In this document: positions 50,020 through 59,938 of the stretch, in pieces | Layout of the letters: the number at the start of each line of letters is the position of its first letter | Numbering within the stretch: the stretch's first letter is position 1 | Source: Varibaculum cambriense DSM 15806 | GTDB taxonomy: Bacteria; Actinomycetota; Actinomycetes; Actinomycetales; Actinomycetaceae | Direction: 5' to 3' | Assembly: GCF_000420065.1 (NCBI RefSeq) | Contig: NZ_ATUF01000002.1 | Location: 558,001-622,000, forward strand | DNA: 64,000 nucleotides | Translations under genes and position numbers: made by a program | Notes under the pieces: model-generated | The model's database searches: none | Seen by the model: only the letters and a program-made list of their open reading frames with translations | What the model was told of the DNA's origin: nothing

Positions 50020-51333
50020 TTAAAAGAACTTATATCCTTCCAGATCGGTGAAGGTGAAGCCTTTACCAGTAGAGACGTTTAAACAGGTAGCGTCGGCACC
50101 TCCGAAAGTGCAGGCGTATTTACCGAGCTGAGTGTATTGACCCGGCCCCAGTGACTGCAGGTCAAAGCGTTTACCACTATTATCGGTTTGACCAGATTTA
50201 ACATCTTGATACAGCGGAGTGGTACCGTTCACGCACGCACCGATACCGGAGGAACTATCCCACACCCCCAGCACGGATAGGCGCAGATCACCCTGCTGGC
50301 ACTTTCCGACGTTACCGGCTGCCTCAAAGTTACTGGCGGTGGCACAAACCACCCCACTGCCACTCGCGAGGGCGCCGGAGCTATCTGCCGCTAAGGGCAC
50401 CAGCGGAGGCGGGGTTTCTTCCAGTTTTTCCGAAATCGTACAAACCACAATTCCGGATTGGGAACGGAAAGTTACCCGTTTCTTGTCCCCTCCCAATTGT
50501 GCCGGCGTCACCGGTTGCGCAGCTAATACCTTCTTGACCTGCTCAGTTTGGGTAGTGAACACCGGTTTTGGCTCGGGAGCGGCCACGGTTTCAGTAGCCT
50601 GTGCTTGCGACCCCAAGGGAACCGCGGAAGGTACTTTTCCGGTACTAAGCCGCACTATCTGCCAACTCACTAAAGCAATTAAAACTAGGACTACCAGTCC
50701 GTATAACAACCACCACGGGGAGCGTCGTGAGGAGGTTACTTCCGGTGATCCTTCCTCTGTTTCTTCAAAGCTGGCTGGCGCCAGGGAAGCAGGAGAAACC
50801 TCTTCCGACATAGTTAAGGCTGATCCGCTAGGATCGAGCGCCCTAGGCTGCGCGGAAGTGAAGTTACTTTGTGGTGCCGCCAGGTTGCTGGGCAAGGCGC
50901 CGTAAACCGAAGTGGGCGCATCATAGTCCCCTGCCGCTACCGGCGAGTTAACACCTGGACTTTCCTGCGTGGAAGCGAGATAAGGGGCGGCAGCCGGCGG
51001 AACCAGAGCGGGATTTGCTGGCTGATAGTTTTCAGCCGGCAGCGCAGTTTCTCGGGAAGACCACATATTTTGACGCGGAGGCACGGCTGAACGGGGAGCT
51101 ACCGGGCGCACCTGTGGCGGTTGTTGGTTCCGATGTGGCTCCGGAGCCCCTGGGGAAGGAACCTGGGGAATTCCACCCGCTGGGAGCGGCGGTTGAACCG
51201 GTGATGGTGGCTGGTGACTGACAGAGCGGGGAGGAAAATAGCGTCCTTGACCCGGGGTAGGAGCGGGCGGATTCACCGGCGGCTCCCCCTCGCCGTGATA
51301 ACCGTAACCGGGCTGTTCACTCACGCTAGCCAC
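50020..51333 (-). CDS. Membrane-anchored protein with Cys-rich DUF6636-like C-terminal domain
   Basis: 437 residues. The first 200 or so are Pro/Gln/Ser-rich and disordered (cytoplasmic), followed by one membrane helix (about 209-229, WWLLYGLVVLVLIALVSW). After a linker comes an outside domain of about 160 residues with spaced cysteines: FRSQSGIVVCTIS, GVVCATASN, GKCQQGDL, GACVNG, YACTFGG, ATCLNVSTGKGFTFTDLEGYKFF. This ending resembles the DUF6636-type secreted domains of actinobacteria, which have no known function. The start overlaps the upstream exonuclease gene by 13 bases, so it is the distal gene of the guaB-exonuclease run. Domain call is moderate. Confidence 0.7.
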   Translation of the reverse strand: MASVSEQPGYGYHGEGEPPVNPPAPTPGQGRYFPPRSVSHQPPSPVQPPLPAGGIPQVPSPGAPEPHRNQQPPQVRPVAPRSAVPPRQNMWSSRETALPAENYQPANPALVPPAAAPYLASTQESPGVNSPVAAGDYDAPTSVYGALPSNLAAPQSNFTSAQPRALDPSGSALTMSEEVSPASLAPASFEETEEGSPEVTSSRRSPWWLLYGLVVLVLIALVSWQIVRLSTGKVPSAVPLGSQAQATETVAAPEPKPVFTTQTEQVKKVLAAQPVTPAQLGGDKKRVTFRSQSGIVVCTISEKLEETPPPLVPLAADSSGALASGSGVVCATASNFEAAGNVGKCQQGDLRLSVLGVWDSSSGIGACVNGTTPLYQDVKSGQTDNSGKRFDLQSLGPGQYTQLGKYACTFGGADATCLNVSTGKGFTFTDLEGYKFF

Positions 51334-52007
51334 TCCTCGTTTACATCGGGGTTGCGCCCTTTGGACAGCAGGAACTGGTTAAAATGCTGCGCCCATTCGC
51401 GATGCTGATCTCGCTGGTAGTCTTGCAGCTGCCGCAAATCCATCTGACCTAATTGGGGATAGGCGGCGCACAGCGCCCGCAAAACCGCAATAGTTTGCCG
51501 CACGTCTACTAGGGCATCATGCAGGTTATCTTCCCCGCGTACCTGGTAAAACTCCGCGAGCGCCTCCAAGGTGCGTTTGCCGCGCCGATAGCGATCCAAT
51601 GCCCGATCCAGCACCAGGGGGTCGATTATCGGTAAAAACTCCACCCGTTCACGCATAGTGGGCAATCCTAGCCGCTCCAGATGATGATCGAGCAACGGCA
51701 AATCGAAAGAGGCGTTATAGATCACCACCGGGATCTGTGCCTGGCCACAGGCCTCTAGCACCTGGGCAACCTCCGTCACCACTTGTTCTAACGGGCGCCC
51801 GTGTTCGCGGGCATAATCGGTGGAAATTCCGTGAACCTGTTGGGCTGGTTCCGGGATAGGGATACCCGGATCAGCTAGCCAGGTTTGTTCCCGAGTTTGC
51901 CCATGCCGCCATTCCACGCAGGCAGCGGTAACAATACGATCACTGGCAGGTTTTACTCCGGTGGTTTCGGTGTCGAAACCCATAAACGGACCCTCAATCC
52001 AGCTCAC
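51321..52007 (-). CDS. DnaQ-like 3'-5' exonuclease (DEDDh)
   Basis: 228 residues. Exo I is GFDTETTG (Asp-x-Glu), exo II is VIYNASFDLPLL (Asp) and exo III is NLHDALVDVRQTI (His and Asp), so the DEDDh set is complete. This is the size of stand-alone DNA-polymerase-III-epsilon-like proteins of actinobacteria, which trim 3' ends or act in repair; no polymerase domain is attached. It starts 58 bp after the guaB stop and overlaps the following gene by 13 bases. Confidence 0.9.
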   Translation of the reverse strand: MSWIEGPFMGFDTETTGVKPASDRIVTAACVEWRHGQTREQTWLADPGIPIPEPAQQVHGISTDYAREHGRPLEQVVTEVAQVLEACGQAQIPVVIYNASFDLPLLDHHLERLGLPTMRERVEFLPIIDPLVLDRALDRYRRGKRTLEALAEFYQVRGEDNLHDALVDVRQTIAVLRALCAAYPQLGQMDLRQLQDYQRDQHREWAQHFNQFLLSKGRNPDVNEEWLA

Positions 52008-52065
52008 CGCTTACTCCTTGCCTTGCCGGATGCTGGCTGCACCTCTTGTTCAAATAATACGTGGT

Positions 52066-53622
<1,557 letters not shown>

Positions 53623-53918
53623 CTATTAACCCTAATTCCAGCACTTTTGCCCGAGGATGTGACTCGTGTTACCTTACAGGGCAAGCTTTTATGCCTGCCG
53701 GGAGCTGTGCTGGCTAATAACGCCGCCCGGAGTATTGTCCTTCCGCCCCGAATTTGAACCTGTTCGCTGAGCGCTAACCCGCTGGCTTTACCCTGCTGAA
53801 CTGCCAATTAATCTTTTATTTACGTTCTTTTCACCGGAGAATAGTCTATTTTTCAGAGAACGGTAAGCTAGCTCCTCCATACTGAGCCATAACTTAACAG
53901 GCTACAAAGGAGCATCGA

Positions 53919-54221
53919 ATGAGCGACTTCTCGCGACTTCCGGGACCGGTGGCTGATTTATGGGAGTGGCAATACCAAGGGGCTTGCCGGAACCTAGACA
54001 CCGAACAATTTTTTCATCCCGAGGGCGAACGCGGGGGAACTCGCCGGCGGCGCGATGACGCTGCGAAGGCAATCTGCGCTCAATGTCCGGTAATCGCCGA
54101 GTGCCGGGAATATGCACTGGCTGCCCAGGAACCCTATGGAGTGTGGGGCGGCCTTACTCAGGAGGAACGCCGCGAACTAATTAGAGAAAGTCGCGAGGAA
54201 GCCCGGCGGCTCAGCGCTTAA
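53919..54221 (+). CDS. WhiB-family iron-sulfur transcription regulator, WhiB2/WhmD-like
   Basis: 100 residues. Four cysteines for a 4Fe-4S cluster are present: Cys in GACRN, the pair in ICAQCPV and Cys in ECREYAL. The GVWGGLTQEERR turn and a basic C-terminus (RESREEARRLSA) are also typical. The phrase DTEQFFHPEGERG followed by RRRRDD resembles the WhiB2/WhmD group that controls septation in actinobacteria; the sub-class is an inference. AAAGGAG lies about eight bases before the ATG. It is monocistronic and closes with a strong terminator. Confidence 0.95.
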   Translation: MSDFSRLPGPVADLWEWQYQGACRNLDTEQFFHPEGERGGTRRRRDDAAKAICAQCPVIAECREYALAAQEPYGVWGGLTQEERRELIRESREEARRLSA

Positions 54222-54283
54222 CCTGCCCCACCAAAACCGGCTGCTGGATGTCAGAAGGTAGCGAGGGGGAATGAAAAAATTAA

Positions 54284-54316
54284 AAAATGGATCCAGGTGA
54301 TTCCTGGATCCATTTT
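54284..54316. terminator. Bidirectional terminator between whiB and the bS22 gene
   Basis: Perfect 14-bp stem AAAATGGATCCAGG and complement with a TGATT loop, A-run on one side and T-run on the other. It can stop both convergent transcripts. Confidence 0.92.
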
Positions 54317-54328
54317 GCATTTTGCCCG

Positions 54329-54427
54329 CTACTTCTTGTTGCGACGCTGGTGGCGAGTCTTACGCAACAGTTTACGGTGCTTTTTCTTGGACATGCGCTT
54401 GCGGCGCTTTTTGATTACCGAGCCCAC
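54329..54427 (-). CDS. Ribosomal protein bS22 (AURKAIP1/COX24 domain), 32 residues
   Basis: A very small basic protein too short for most gene finders. GTG start (54425-54427), stop at 54329-54331. The sequence begins [20 protein letters not shown] and ends [10 protein letters not shown]-like ([10 protein letters not shown]), rich in Lys and Arg, which matches the actinobacterial bS22 of the 30S subunit. AAGGAG lies about five bases upstream. The gene directly follows a small excisionase-type HTH gene, the same pairing as Rv0500A-Rv0500B in mycobacteria. Confidence 0.93.
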   Translation of the reverse strand: MGSVIKKRRKRMSKKKHRKLLRKTRHQRRNKK

Positions 54428-54519
54428 TAGGTTCTCCTTTTGCTTCTTGGTGCGCGCGCGGCGCAGACATTACCTTAAGGTATTTTTCTCGCACTACTAT
54501 ACAACAACTTAAGCGGCGG

Positions 54520-54735
54520 TTAACTATTGGCTACGCCTGAGGATTGTTCCCAGTCACCAAAACCCTGCCCCATCATCTGGTCGATTGCCGCAGCCGGTAC
54601 CCGAAAAGATTTACCGACTCGAACTGCGGGGATATCACCGGAGTGGATCATACGATAGACCGTCATCTTAGACACGCGCATTAGTTCCGCGACTTCTGCC
54701 ACTGTTACGAAGCGCGGAGCTTGCTGCTGTGCCAT
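54520..54735 (-). CDS. Excisionase-type HTH DNA-binding protein
   Basis: 71 residues from the ATG at 54735 (MAQQQAPRFV); an in-frame ATG at 54762 would add nine residues. A winged MerR-like helix-turn-helix is seen in VAEVAELMRVSKMTVYRMIHSGDIPAVRVGKSFRVP. Despite the excisionase label there is no phage gene nearby. The conserved position just upstream of bS22 suggests a chromosomal regulator (inference from synteny with Rv0500A). An AT-rich region of about 335 bp (54736-55070) separates it from trkH and carries a CTAGAA-AAA-TTCTAG repeat at 54800-54814 that might be an operator; otherwise nothing is recognisable there. Confidence 0.85.
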   Translation of the reverse strand: MAQQQAPRFVTVAEVAELMRVSKMTVYRMIHSGDIPAVRVGKSFRVPAAAIDQMMGQGFGDWEQSSGVANS

Positions 54736-55070
54736 AATGTTCCGTCCTAAGTTCGAATCCATGCCGGTTAGGGAATATTTATAAGCTTAAGCCGTTGACC
54801 TAGAAAAATTCTAGAGTTTCGGGCATTCATGTATAAAAATACCCCAAGAGACCCACTTTTCTCAACTGTCACAGGAAAGTCACTAAAAAACCCTAGATTT
54901 CCGCCAATTTTTAAAGTTATTTTAGTTATTTTTGTACTGACTTACCCTACTGGAAGTCATATTTTTCGGTATTGCCGCTGCGGAAAGAATCTTGCCTACC
55001 GGGTCTAACCGAAAGTAGAGGCAGCGGGATAGTATCAAGGCAGGAAATATTTCTACTTAAAGGAGGTGCA

Positions 55071-56447
55071 ATGGCAAAACAGCGGCGCGTTTCCAAACGC
55101 GCAAAGGTCAGAGAATCGATAGACCATCTTGCCCGCACCTCCCCAGCTCGCCTGGTAGTGATGGTGTTCGCAGCAATCATCCTGGTCATGACGCTACTGC
55201 TTTCATTACCGATTGCTACCACCACCGGCAAACCCGCTCCCCTGGTCGACGCAGTCTTTACTTCTACCTCAGCAGTTTGTGTAACCGGTCTTACCGTGGT
55301 CAATACCGCTTCCTATTGGTCTTTATTCGGACAAATCGTGATCATGTTGGGGATCCTCATTGGCGGTCTGGGGGTAATGACTCTGGCATCGATATTGGCA
55401 CTAGCGGTATCACGCCATATTGGGCTGACCCAAAGGATGCTGGCTGCCATCGAGAAAACTGCTTCCCTGGGCAAAGTCGGTGCCTTGATCCGCACGGTGA
55501 TCGTCACCTCGCTGACTTGCGAATCGATTATTTTCATCGCGCTACTACCTCGCTTCTTAACCTTGAACGAGTCGGTTGGCTCGGCGATCTGGCACGCTCT
55601 GTTCCAGTCCATCTCCATTTTCAATAATGCGGGACTAATCAACCTACCCGAGGGAATAGATGCCCACCTGGGGGATTGGTGGATGATTACCCCGGTAATC
55701 CTGGGAACTTTCCTGGGGGCTCTGGGATTCCCAGTCATGTTAGACCTCAAAGAAAACTGGCGGTCCCCCCATAAACTTAGTTTGCATTCAAAACTAACTA
55801 TCACTACCTACCTGGCCGTTTGGCTATTTACCGCGATAGTAATCGCCTGTTCGGAATGGAATAACCGGGGAACTTTCGGCTCCATGAGCACTTCCGAATC
55901 CCTGCAAACCTCGATTCTGTTCGGAGTGAACTCGCGTTCCTCCGGGATTAGCACCATTGACGTGGGACAAATGACCAGAGGATCCTGGTTCCTGCTGGAC
56001 GTACTGATGTTTATTGGCGGGGGCTCCGCCTCCACCGCGGGAGGTATCAAAGTCTCCACTCTGGCAGTCATGATCTTGGCGATTATGGCGGAGGCGCGCG
56101 GGGATCGCGACGTAGAAGCCTTCCATCGCCGCATTCCCCCTTCGGTAGTGCGCCTGTCAGTGGCCGTAACCGGTTTGGGATCCATCATGGTGGTGACCGC
56201 TATCTTCTTCTTACTATCGGTAACTGACTATTCGATGGACGTTATCGGATTCGAAGTTATTTCTGCTTTCGCCACCGTGGGATTATCGACCGGAATCACC
56301 CCGGATTTGCCGATTATTGGGAAATATTCGCTGGTAATGCTAATGTTTGCGGGCAGAACTGGCACTATGACCGTGGCGGCGGCGCTCGCGCTGCGCGAGC
56401 GCCGTAGAGTTATCAGAATGCCCGAAGAACGTCCCATCATCGGATAG
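55071..56447 (+). CDS. trkH: TrkH/KtrB-family potassium uptake channel subunit
   Basis: Membrane subunit of a K+ uptake system; 458 residues from the ATG at 55071, which has AAGGAGGT three bases upstream (an open stretch from 54972 is spurious). Four membrane-pore-membrane repeats carry the selectivity-filter turns: AVCVTGLTV, FNNAGL, RSSGISTID and FATVGLSTG. The length and lack of extra helices fit KtrB more than long TrkH. Its RCK regulator is in the convergent gene next to it, not in an operon with it. Confidence 0.95.
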   Translation: MAKQRRVSKRAKVRESIDHLARTSPARLVVMVFAAIILVMTLLLSLPIATTTGKPAPLVDAVFTSTSAVCVTGLTVVNTASYWSLFGQIVIMLGILIGGLGVMTLASILALAVSRHIGLTQRMLAAIEKTASLGKVGALIRTVIVTSLTCESIIFIALLPRFLTLNESVGSAIWHALFQSISIFNNAGLINLPEGIDAHLGDWWMITPVILGTFLGALGFPVMLDLKENWRSPHKLSLHSKLTITTYLAVWLFTAIVIACSEWNNRGTFGSMSTSESLQTSILFGVNSRSSGISTIDVGQMTRGSWFLLDVLMFIGGGSASTAGGIKVSTLAVMILAIMAEARGDRDVEAFHRRIPPSVVRLSVAVTGLGSIMVVTAIFFLLSVTDYSMDVIGFEVISAFATVGLSTGITPDLPIIGKYSLVMLMFAGRTGTMTVAAALALRERRRVIRMPEERPIIG

Positions 56448-56595
56448 TTTGGCCAGGCACCTAAAGTTTGCCGGATAGAAGCTAGTGGCGGTTTGCGAAT
56501 ACCGAACCCGGTAAAAATACCTGCAAGATTAGCCGCACCGCTCCCTCGGAAATCACTAAAAACTCCCTAAATTGGCTCTGACCACAAAAAACAGG

Positions 56596-57264
56596 TTAGG
56601 GCATTTGCGCAAACTGCTCCAAGAGTTCAGCATCGCCGGAGACAATAATAATGTCGTTTGCATCTACCCGGGTTTGCGGAGCCGCATATTCAAAGGGCTC
56701 GCCAGGAGAGAGCACCCCAATCACCGTGACCCCATACTTGGAGCGAGTATCCAATTCCGCCAAAGCAAATCCGTGGCAGGCCTTGGGCGGACGCATTTTC
56801 ACTACCGAGAAGCCCTTACGGTCCATCTCGATATAGTCCAGCATCTTTCCGCCCACCAGGTGTGCGGTGCGCACCCCGGCATCATATTCGGGGTATACCA
56901 CGTGATGAGCACCAATTCGTTTCAGGATAGACCCATGTTCTAGAGAAGTGGCTTTGGCCCAGATCGACCCGATTCCCAGATCCACCAAGTTCGCAGTGAT
57001 CAGTACCGAGGCCTCTAAGGCGGTTCCTACCCCCACTACGGCAGCTTGAAAATCGGTGGCTCCCAGCTGCTCTAAGGCTTCGGCACTGGTGGCATCAGCT
57101 TGTACCACGGGCAGACGCGACTGCCATTGGGTAACGATCCGCGGGGATTTCTCGACCGCCAAGACTTCGCGCTCTAGGCTCTCTAAAGATGCGGCTACCG
57201 CTGAGCCGAAACGCCCCAAACCGATAACTAGCACTCCCGATGCGCCCGCATCCCGTTTCACCAT
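56596..57264 (-). CDS. trkA: TrkA/KtrA-family RCK regulatory subunit
   Basis: 222 residues. RCK_N Rossmann domain with VIGLGRFGSAVAASL and acidic VEKSPRIV for NAD/ATP binding, then an RCK_C domain at about 135-222 that in relatives senses nucleotides or c-di-AMP. It forms a cytoplasmic ring beneath the potassium channel subunit. It is transcribed towards trkH, with 148 bp between the stops, and divergently from radA. KtrA and KtrB are often in one operon, so this is a looser arrangement. Confidence 0.94.
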   Translation of the reverse strand: MVKRDAGASGVLVIGLGRFGSAVAASLESLEREVLAVEKSPRIVTQWQSRLPVVQADATSAEALEQLGATDFQAAVVGVGTALEASVLITANLVDLGIGSIWAKATSLEHGSILKRIGAHHVVYPEYDAGVRTAHLVGGKMLDYIEMDRKGFSVVKMRPPKACHGFALAELDTRSKYGVTVIGVLSPGEPFEYAAPQTRVDANDIIIVSGDAELLEQFAQMP

Positions 57265-57364
57265 CTACGTCCTCCTCTTGTCCCCAGGTGTAGATAATCA
57301 CGCCTTCTGCTTCCAGCCTACCCCGCTCGAATGTTTCACAGGTTCGCCGCGCTAGAGTTAAGGC

Positions 57365-58756
57365 ATGGCCAAGGTAAAGACTAGCTATCAATGTTCCGAA
57401 TGTGGCTGGCAATCCAGCAAATGGTTGGGGCAATGTCGCAACTGTAAAGCTTGGGGAACGCTTGAGGAAAGCGTCCTACCAGACGAGCCTGCACCCTCCC
57501 GCAATAAGATCGCGGGTAAAACTCCCCACCAAAAGGCTCTGCCCATCAGGGAAGTTGATATCGCTGACGCTAGATTTATCCCCACCGGGATCGGGGAACT
57601 TGACCGCGTGCTCGGCGGTGGCCTCGTGGCTGGCTCAGTGGTTTTACTGGCAGGAGAGCCGGGGGTCGGCAAATCCACTCTGCTGTTAGACGTTGCCGGA
57701 AAAGTTGCCTCTAGCTGGAAACACAAGTCAGTGCTGTATGTAACGGGGGAGGAATCGGCCGCCCAAGTACGCCTGCGGGCAGAGCGGATTGGCGCCCTGG
57801 CCGATAACTTGTTGCTGGCTGCGGAAACCGATTTGGAAAACGTCCTGGGACATATTGACCAATGCTCCCCTTCGCTGGTGATTGCCGATTCAGTACAAAC
57901 TATTGCTTCTGCCCAGGTCAGTGGGCAAGCCGGGAATGTCACCCAGGTACGCGCGGTCTGCTCGGCTTTAATCGAGGTTGCCAAAAGCCGCGGAATCCCG
58001 ATTCTACTAGTCGGGCACGTAACCAAATCGGGCGGGATTGCCGGCCCGCGCGTCCTGGAACACCTAGTAGATGTAGTTACCCAGTTTGAGGGGGATCGCC
58101 ACACCCGCCTGCGGCTGCTGCGGGCGATTAAGAACCGCTATGGCGCTACCGATGAGGTTGGTTGTTTCGAGCTGGTAGAGCGAGGAATTATCGGCTTAGA
58201 GGATCCTTCCGGGCTGTTTCTTTCGCAAACCTCCTCGCGAGTGCCGGGTACTTGCGTAACCGTGACCCTAGAGGGACGACGCCCAATGCCTACTGAGATT
58301 CAAGCCTTAGTATCTCCGCTGGTATCGGGAGGATCTGCGCGGCGTACCACCTCGGGACTGGATTATTCCCGGGTGGCTATGACCTTAGCGGTACTACAAG
58401 CCCGCTTACGCCTAGCCCTATCTAACTGCGACGTTTATGTTTCCACTGTAGGAGGAGCCAAAACCAGCGAACCGGCGGTTGATCTGGCGGTAGCGTTAGC
58501 AATTACCAGCGCTGCCCAGTCGCGCCCTCCCCTAGAAAAAATGGTGGCTATTGGGGAAGTATCCCTAACCGGGGAAATCCGCGCCACCGTAGGGTGCGGG
58601 AGGCGCCTGTCCGAGGCAGCGCGGCTAGGTTTCCGCCACGCTCTGATTCCCCGCTTGGGAGCCGATGAAGTTACTGCCCCCAAAGGAATGACCCTATATC
58701 CGGTAACTAACCTGGCAGAAGCAGTTATGATTGCTCTGCCTGCGGAGGAAGCTTAG
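57365..58756 (+). CDS. radA: DNA repair protein RadA
   Basis: RecA-like helicase that helps process recombination intermediates; 463 residues. The N-terminal zinc finger has CSECGWQSSKWLGQC and RNCKAWG. The ATPase has GEPGVGKSTLLLD (Walker A) and VIADSVQTI (Walker B), then the RadA signature KNRYGATDEVGCF. The C-terminal Lon-protease-like domain lacks a working protease. It starts at ATG 57365, divergent from trkA by 100 bp, and is monocistronic. Confidence 0.97.
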   Translation: MAKVKTSYQCSECGWQSSKWLGQCRNCKAWGTLEESVLPDEPAPSRNKIAGKTPHQKALPIREVDIADARFIPTGIGELDRVLGGGLVAGSVVLLAGEPGVGKSTLLLDVAGKVASSWKHKSVLYVTGEESAAQVRLRAERIGALADNLLLAAETDLENVLGHIDQCSPSLVIADSVQTIASAQVSGQAGNVTQVRAVCSALIEVAKSRGIPILLVGHVTKSGGIAGPRVLEHLVDVVTQFEGDRHTRLRLLRAIKNRYGATDEVGCFELVERGIIGLEDPSGLFLSQTSSRVPGTCVTVTLEGRRPMPTEIQALVSPLVSGGSARRTTSGLDYSRVAMTLAVLQARLRLALSNCDVYVSTVGGAKTSEPAVDLAVALAITSAAQSRPPLEKMVAIGEVSLTGEIRATVGCGRRLSEAARLGFRHALIPRLGADEVTAPKGMTLYPVTNLAEAVMIALPAEEA

Positions 58757-58768
58757 GTCTACGATATC

Positions 58769-58783
58769 GGCGCGGATCGCGCC
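58769..58783. terminator. Short GC-rich hairpin after radA
   Basis: GGCGCG-GAT-CGCGCC, 12 bp past the radA stop and between convergent genes. There is no T-run; a weak candidate. Confidence 0.3.
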
Positions 58784-58811
58784 TAGATTATGGCTGTGCC
58801 TGAGGAGCAGA

Positions 58812-59417
58812 CTATTTCAAAGTAAAGACTTCTTTACCGTCGGTGATTTCTTTCCCATTTAGCACCGGAATCGCCTGATAGGTGCCGGCCTGCGCCATAT
58901 CACCCTTATCGCAGCCGTTTCTAGTCTTCCCATCCCAGTTCAGGGTAGTGTCGTATTCCATACCGGTTCCCAGCAGCAGCGGCTGTTCACTGACCTTCCC
59001 CTGGCATTTCCAGGATTCCCATACCGTGTCTTGGCCGGTAATAACTTTTACGCCTACCTTGTCAATAGCCCCATTCATAGTGCAGGGTTTATTTCCCTTG
59101 GTGTTATGTAAAACTACTTTGAAGTTAACGCCCTCTCCCACCTGGTTTTCGGTCTTTTCCGGCTCCAATTTGTAGCTAATATTCGCCAAATTGCAGTTAG
59201 TGGGTTGGGTGACAACTTCTTTCTTTGCCTGCTCAGCTTGGGCGCGTTGCTGACTATCATCGGCAGCCTGCATCCATGACCAGGCAAACTTAACAATCAG
59301 CACCACTAGGGCGATCAGCACCAGCAAAATTAGCACTGCTACTAGCCGACGCACCCAAAAAGTTGTTTGCGAAGGGCGTACCCGCTCGGAAGAACGCTGG
59401 CGTTGGTCTGGACTCAT
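58812..59417 (-). CDS. Putative membrane-anchored or secreted protein of unknown function
   Basis: 201 residues. A short polar N-terminus with Arg residues leads to one membrane helix (about 27-47, LVAVLILLVLIALVVLIVKF), then a coiled linker (QQRAQAEQAKK). The outer domain of about 135 residues has three or more Cys (NCNLAN, KPCTMNG, WKCQGK, GCDKGD) and looks like a beta-sandwich, with VGEGVNFKVVLHNTKG resembling immunoglobulin-like folds. I do not recognise a family. It is the last gene of the fol cluster run, 22 bp after the DUF3180 gene. Confidence 0.65.
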   Translation of the reverse strand: MSPDQRQRSSERVRPSQTTFWVRRLVAVLILLVLIALVVLIVKFAWSWMQAADDSQQRAQAEQAKKEVVTQPTNCNLANISYKLEPEKTENQVGEGVNFKVVLHNTKGNKPCTMNGAIDKVGVKVITGQDTVWESWKCQGKVSEQPLLLGTGMEYDTTLNWDGKTRNGCDKGDMAQAGTYQAIPVLNGKEITDGKEVFTLK

Positions 59418-59439
59418 GACCTCAGGTTACCCCACGCCT

Positions 59440-59934
59440 TTAGGCGGAAGCCGGATTAACGCCACCGGGAGTGGGATTTGCCCCCGCAGAGCCATCCTCA
59501 CCGTCATCAATGATGCACCAGGATTCAACTAACAGCGCAACCACCAATAGCAGCAGATTTACCAGCGCTAAAGCAATAGTGTTCCCCGCAAATGAACCGG
59601 CCATTTCCGCGTGCCGCAGCTGATAAGCCAGGATCAACTGGGACAGTAAATACCCCAAGAACAAAGCGGACCACACCGCGGAGGCTTGGGCCACCAACGC
59701 CACCAGCGGGGCTTTAGCTAACTGTATCCAAGAGGGTTTCCCATCACGCAAACGTTTGACGGCCTGCCCAAAAATCACAAGTACCACCGCCCCGCAAAAG
59801 ATCAGCACCGTGAGAATCGGACTGAATTGCAGGGGGGTTCCCCCCATCTTCACCGCCAAATCACTGAGGAAATAACCCGCCAACAGAGCAATTGCCCCCA
59901 GGACTAACAGGATAAGTTTTCGCAGTGGCCGCAT
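59440..59934 (-). CDS. DUF3180-family membrane protein
   Basis: 164 residues, four predicted membrane helices. The N-terminal LLVLGAIALLAGYFLSDL segment, the WIQLAKAPLVALVAQASAVWSALFLGYLLSQL middle and the short hydrophilic tail match the DUF3180 family. That family is regularly encoded downstream of folK in actinobacteria. It starts four bases after the folBK stop, so it is co-transcribed; its role is unknown. Confidence 0.9.
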   Translation of the reverse strand: MRPLRKLILLVLGAIALLAGYFLSDLAVKMGGTPLQFSPILTVLIFCGAVVLVIFGQAVKRLRDGKPSWIQLAKAPLVALVAQASAVWSALFLGYLLSQLILAYQLRHAEMAGSFAGNTIALALVNLLLLVVALLVESWCIIDDGEDGSAGANPTPGGVNPASA

Positions 59935-59938
59935 ACTT

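Noticed and set aside
50219-50905. 228-codon frame antisense to the Pro-rich membrane protein
   Set aside because: It follows the biased third positions of the real gene and has no family or start signal.
54763-55070. Possible c-di-AMP (ydaO) riboswitch before trkH
   Set aside because: The region is AT-rich with short repeats, but I could not match the conserved riboswitch core; a covariance-model search would be needed.
57388-58104. 238-codon frame antisense to radA
   Set aside because: It lies wholly inside a well-conserved RadA frame; low-complexity shadow.
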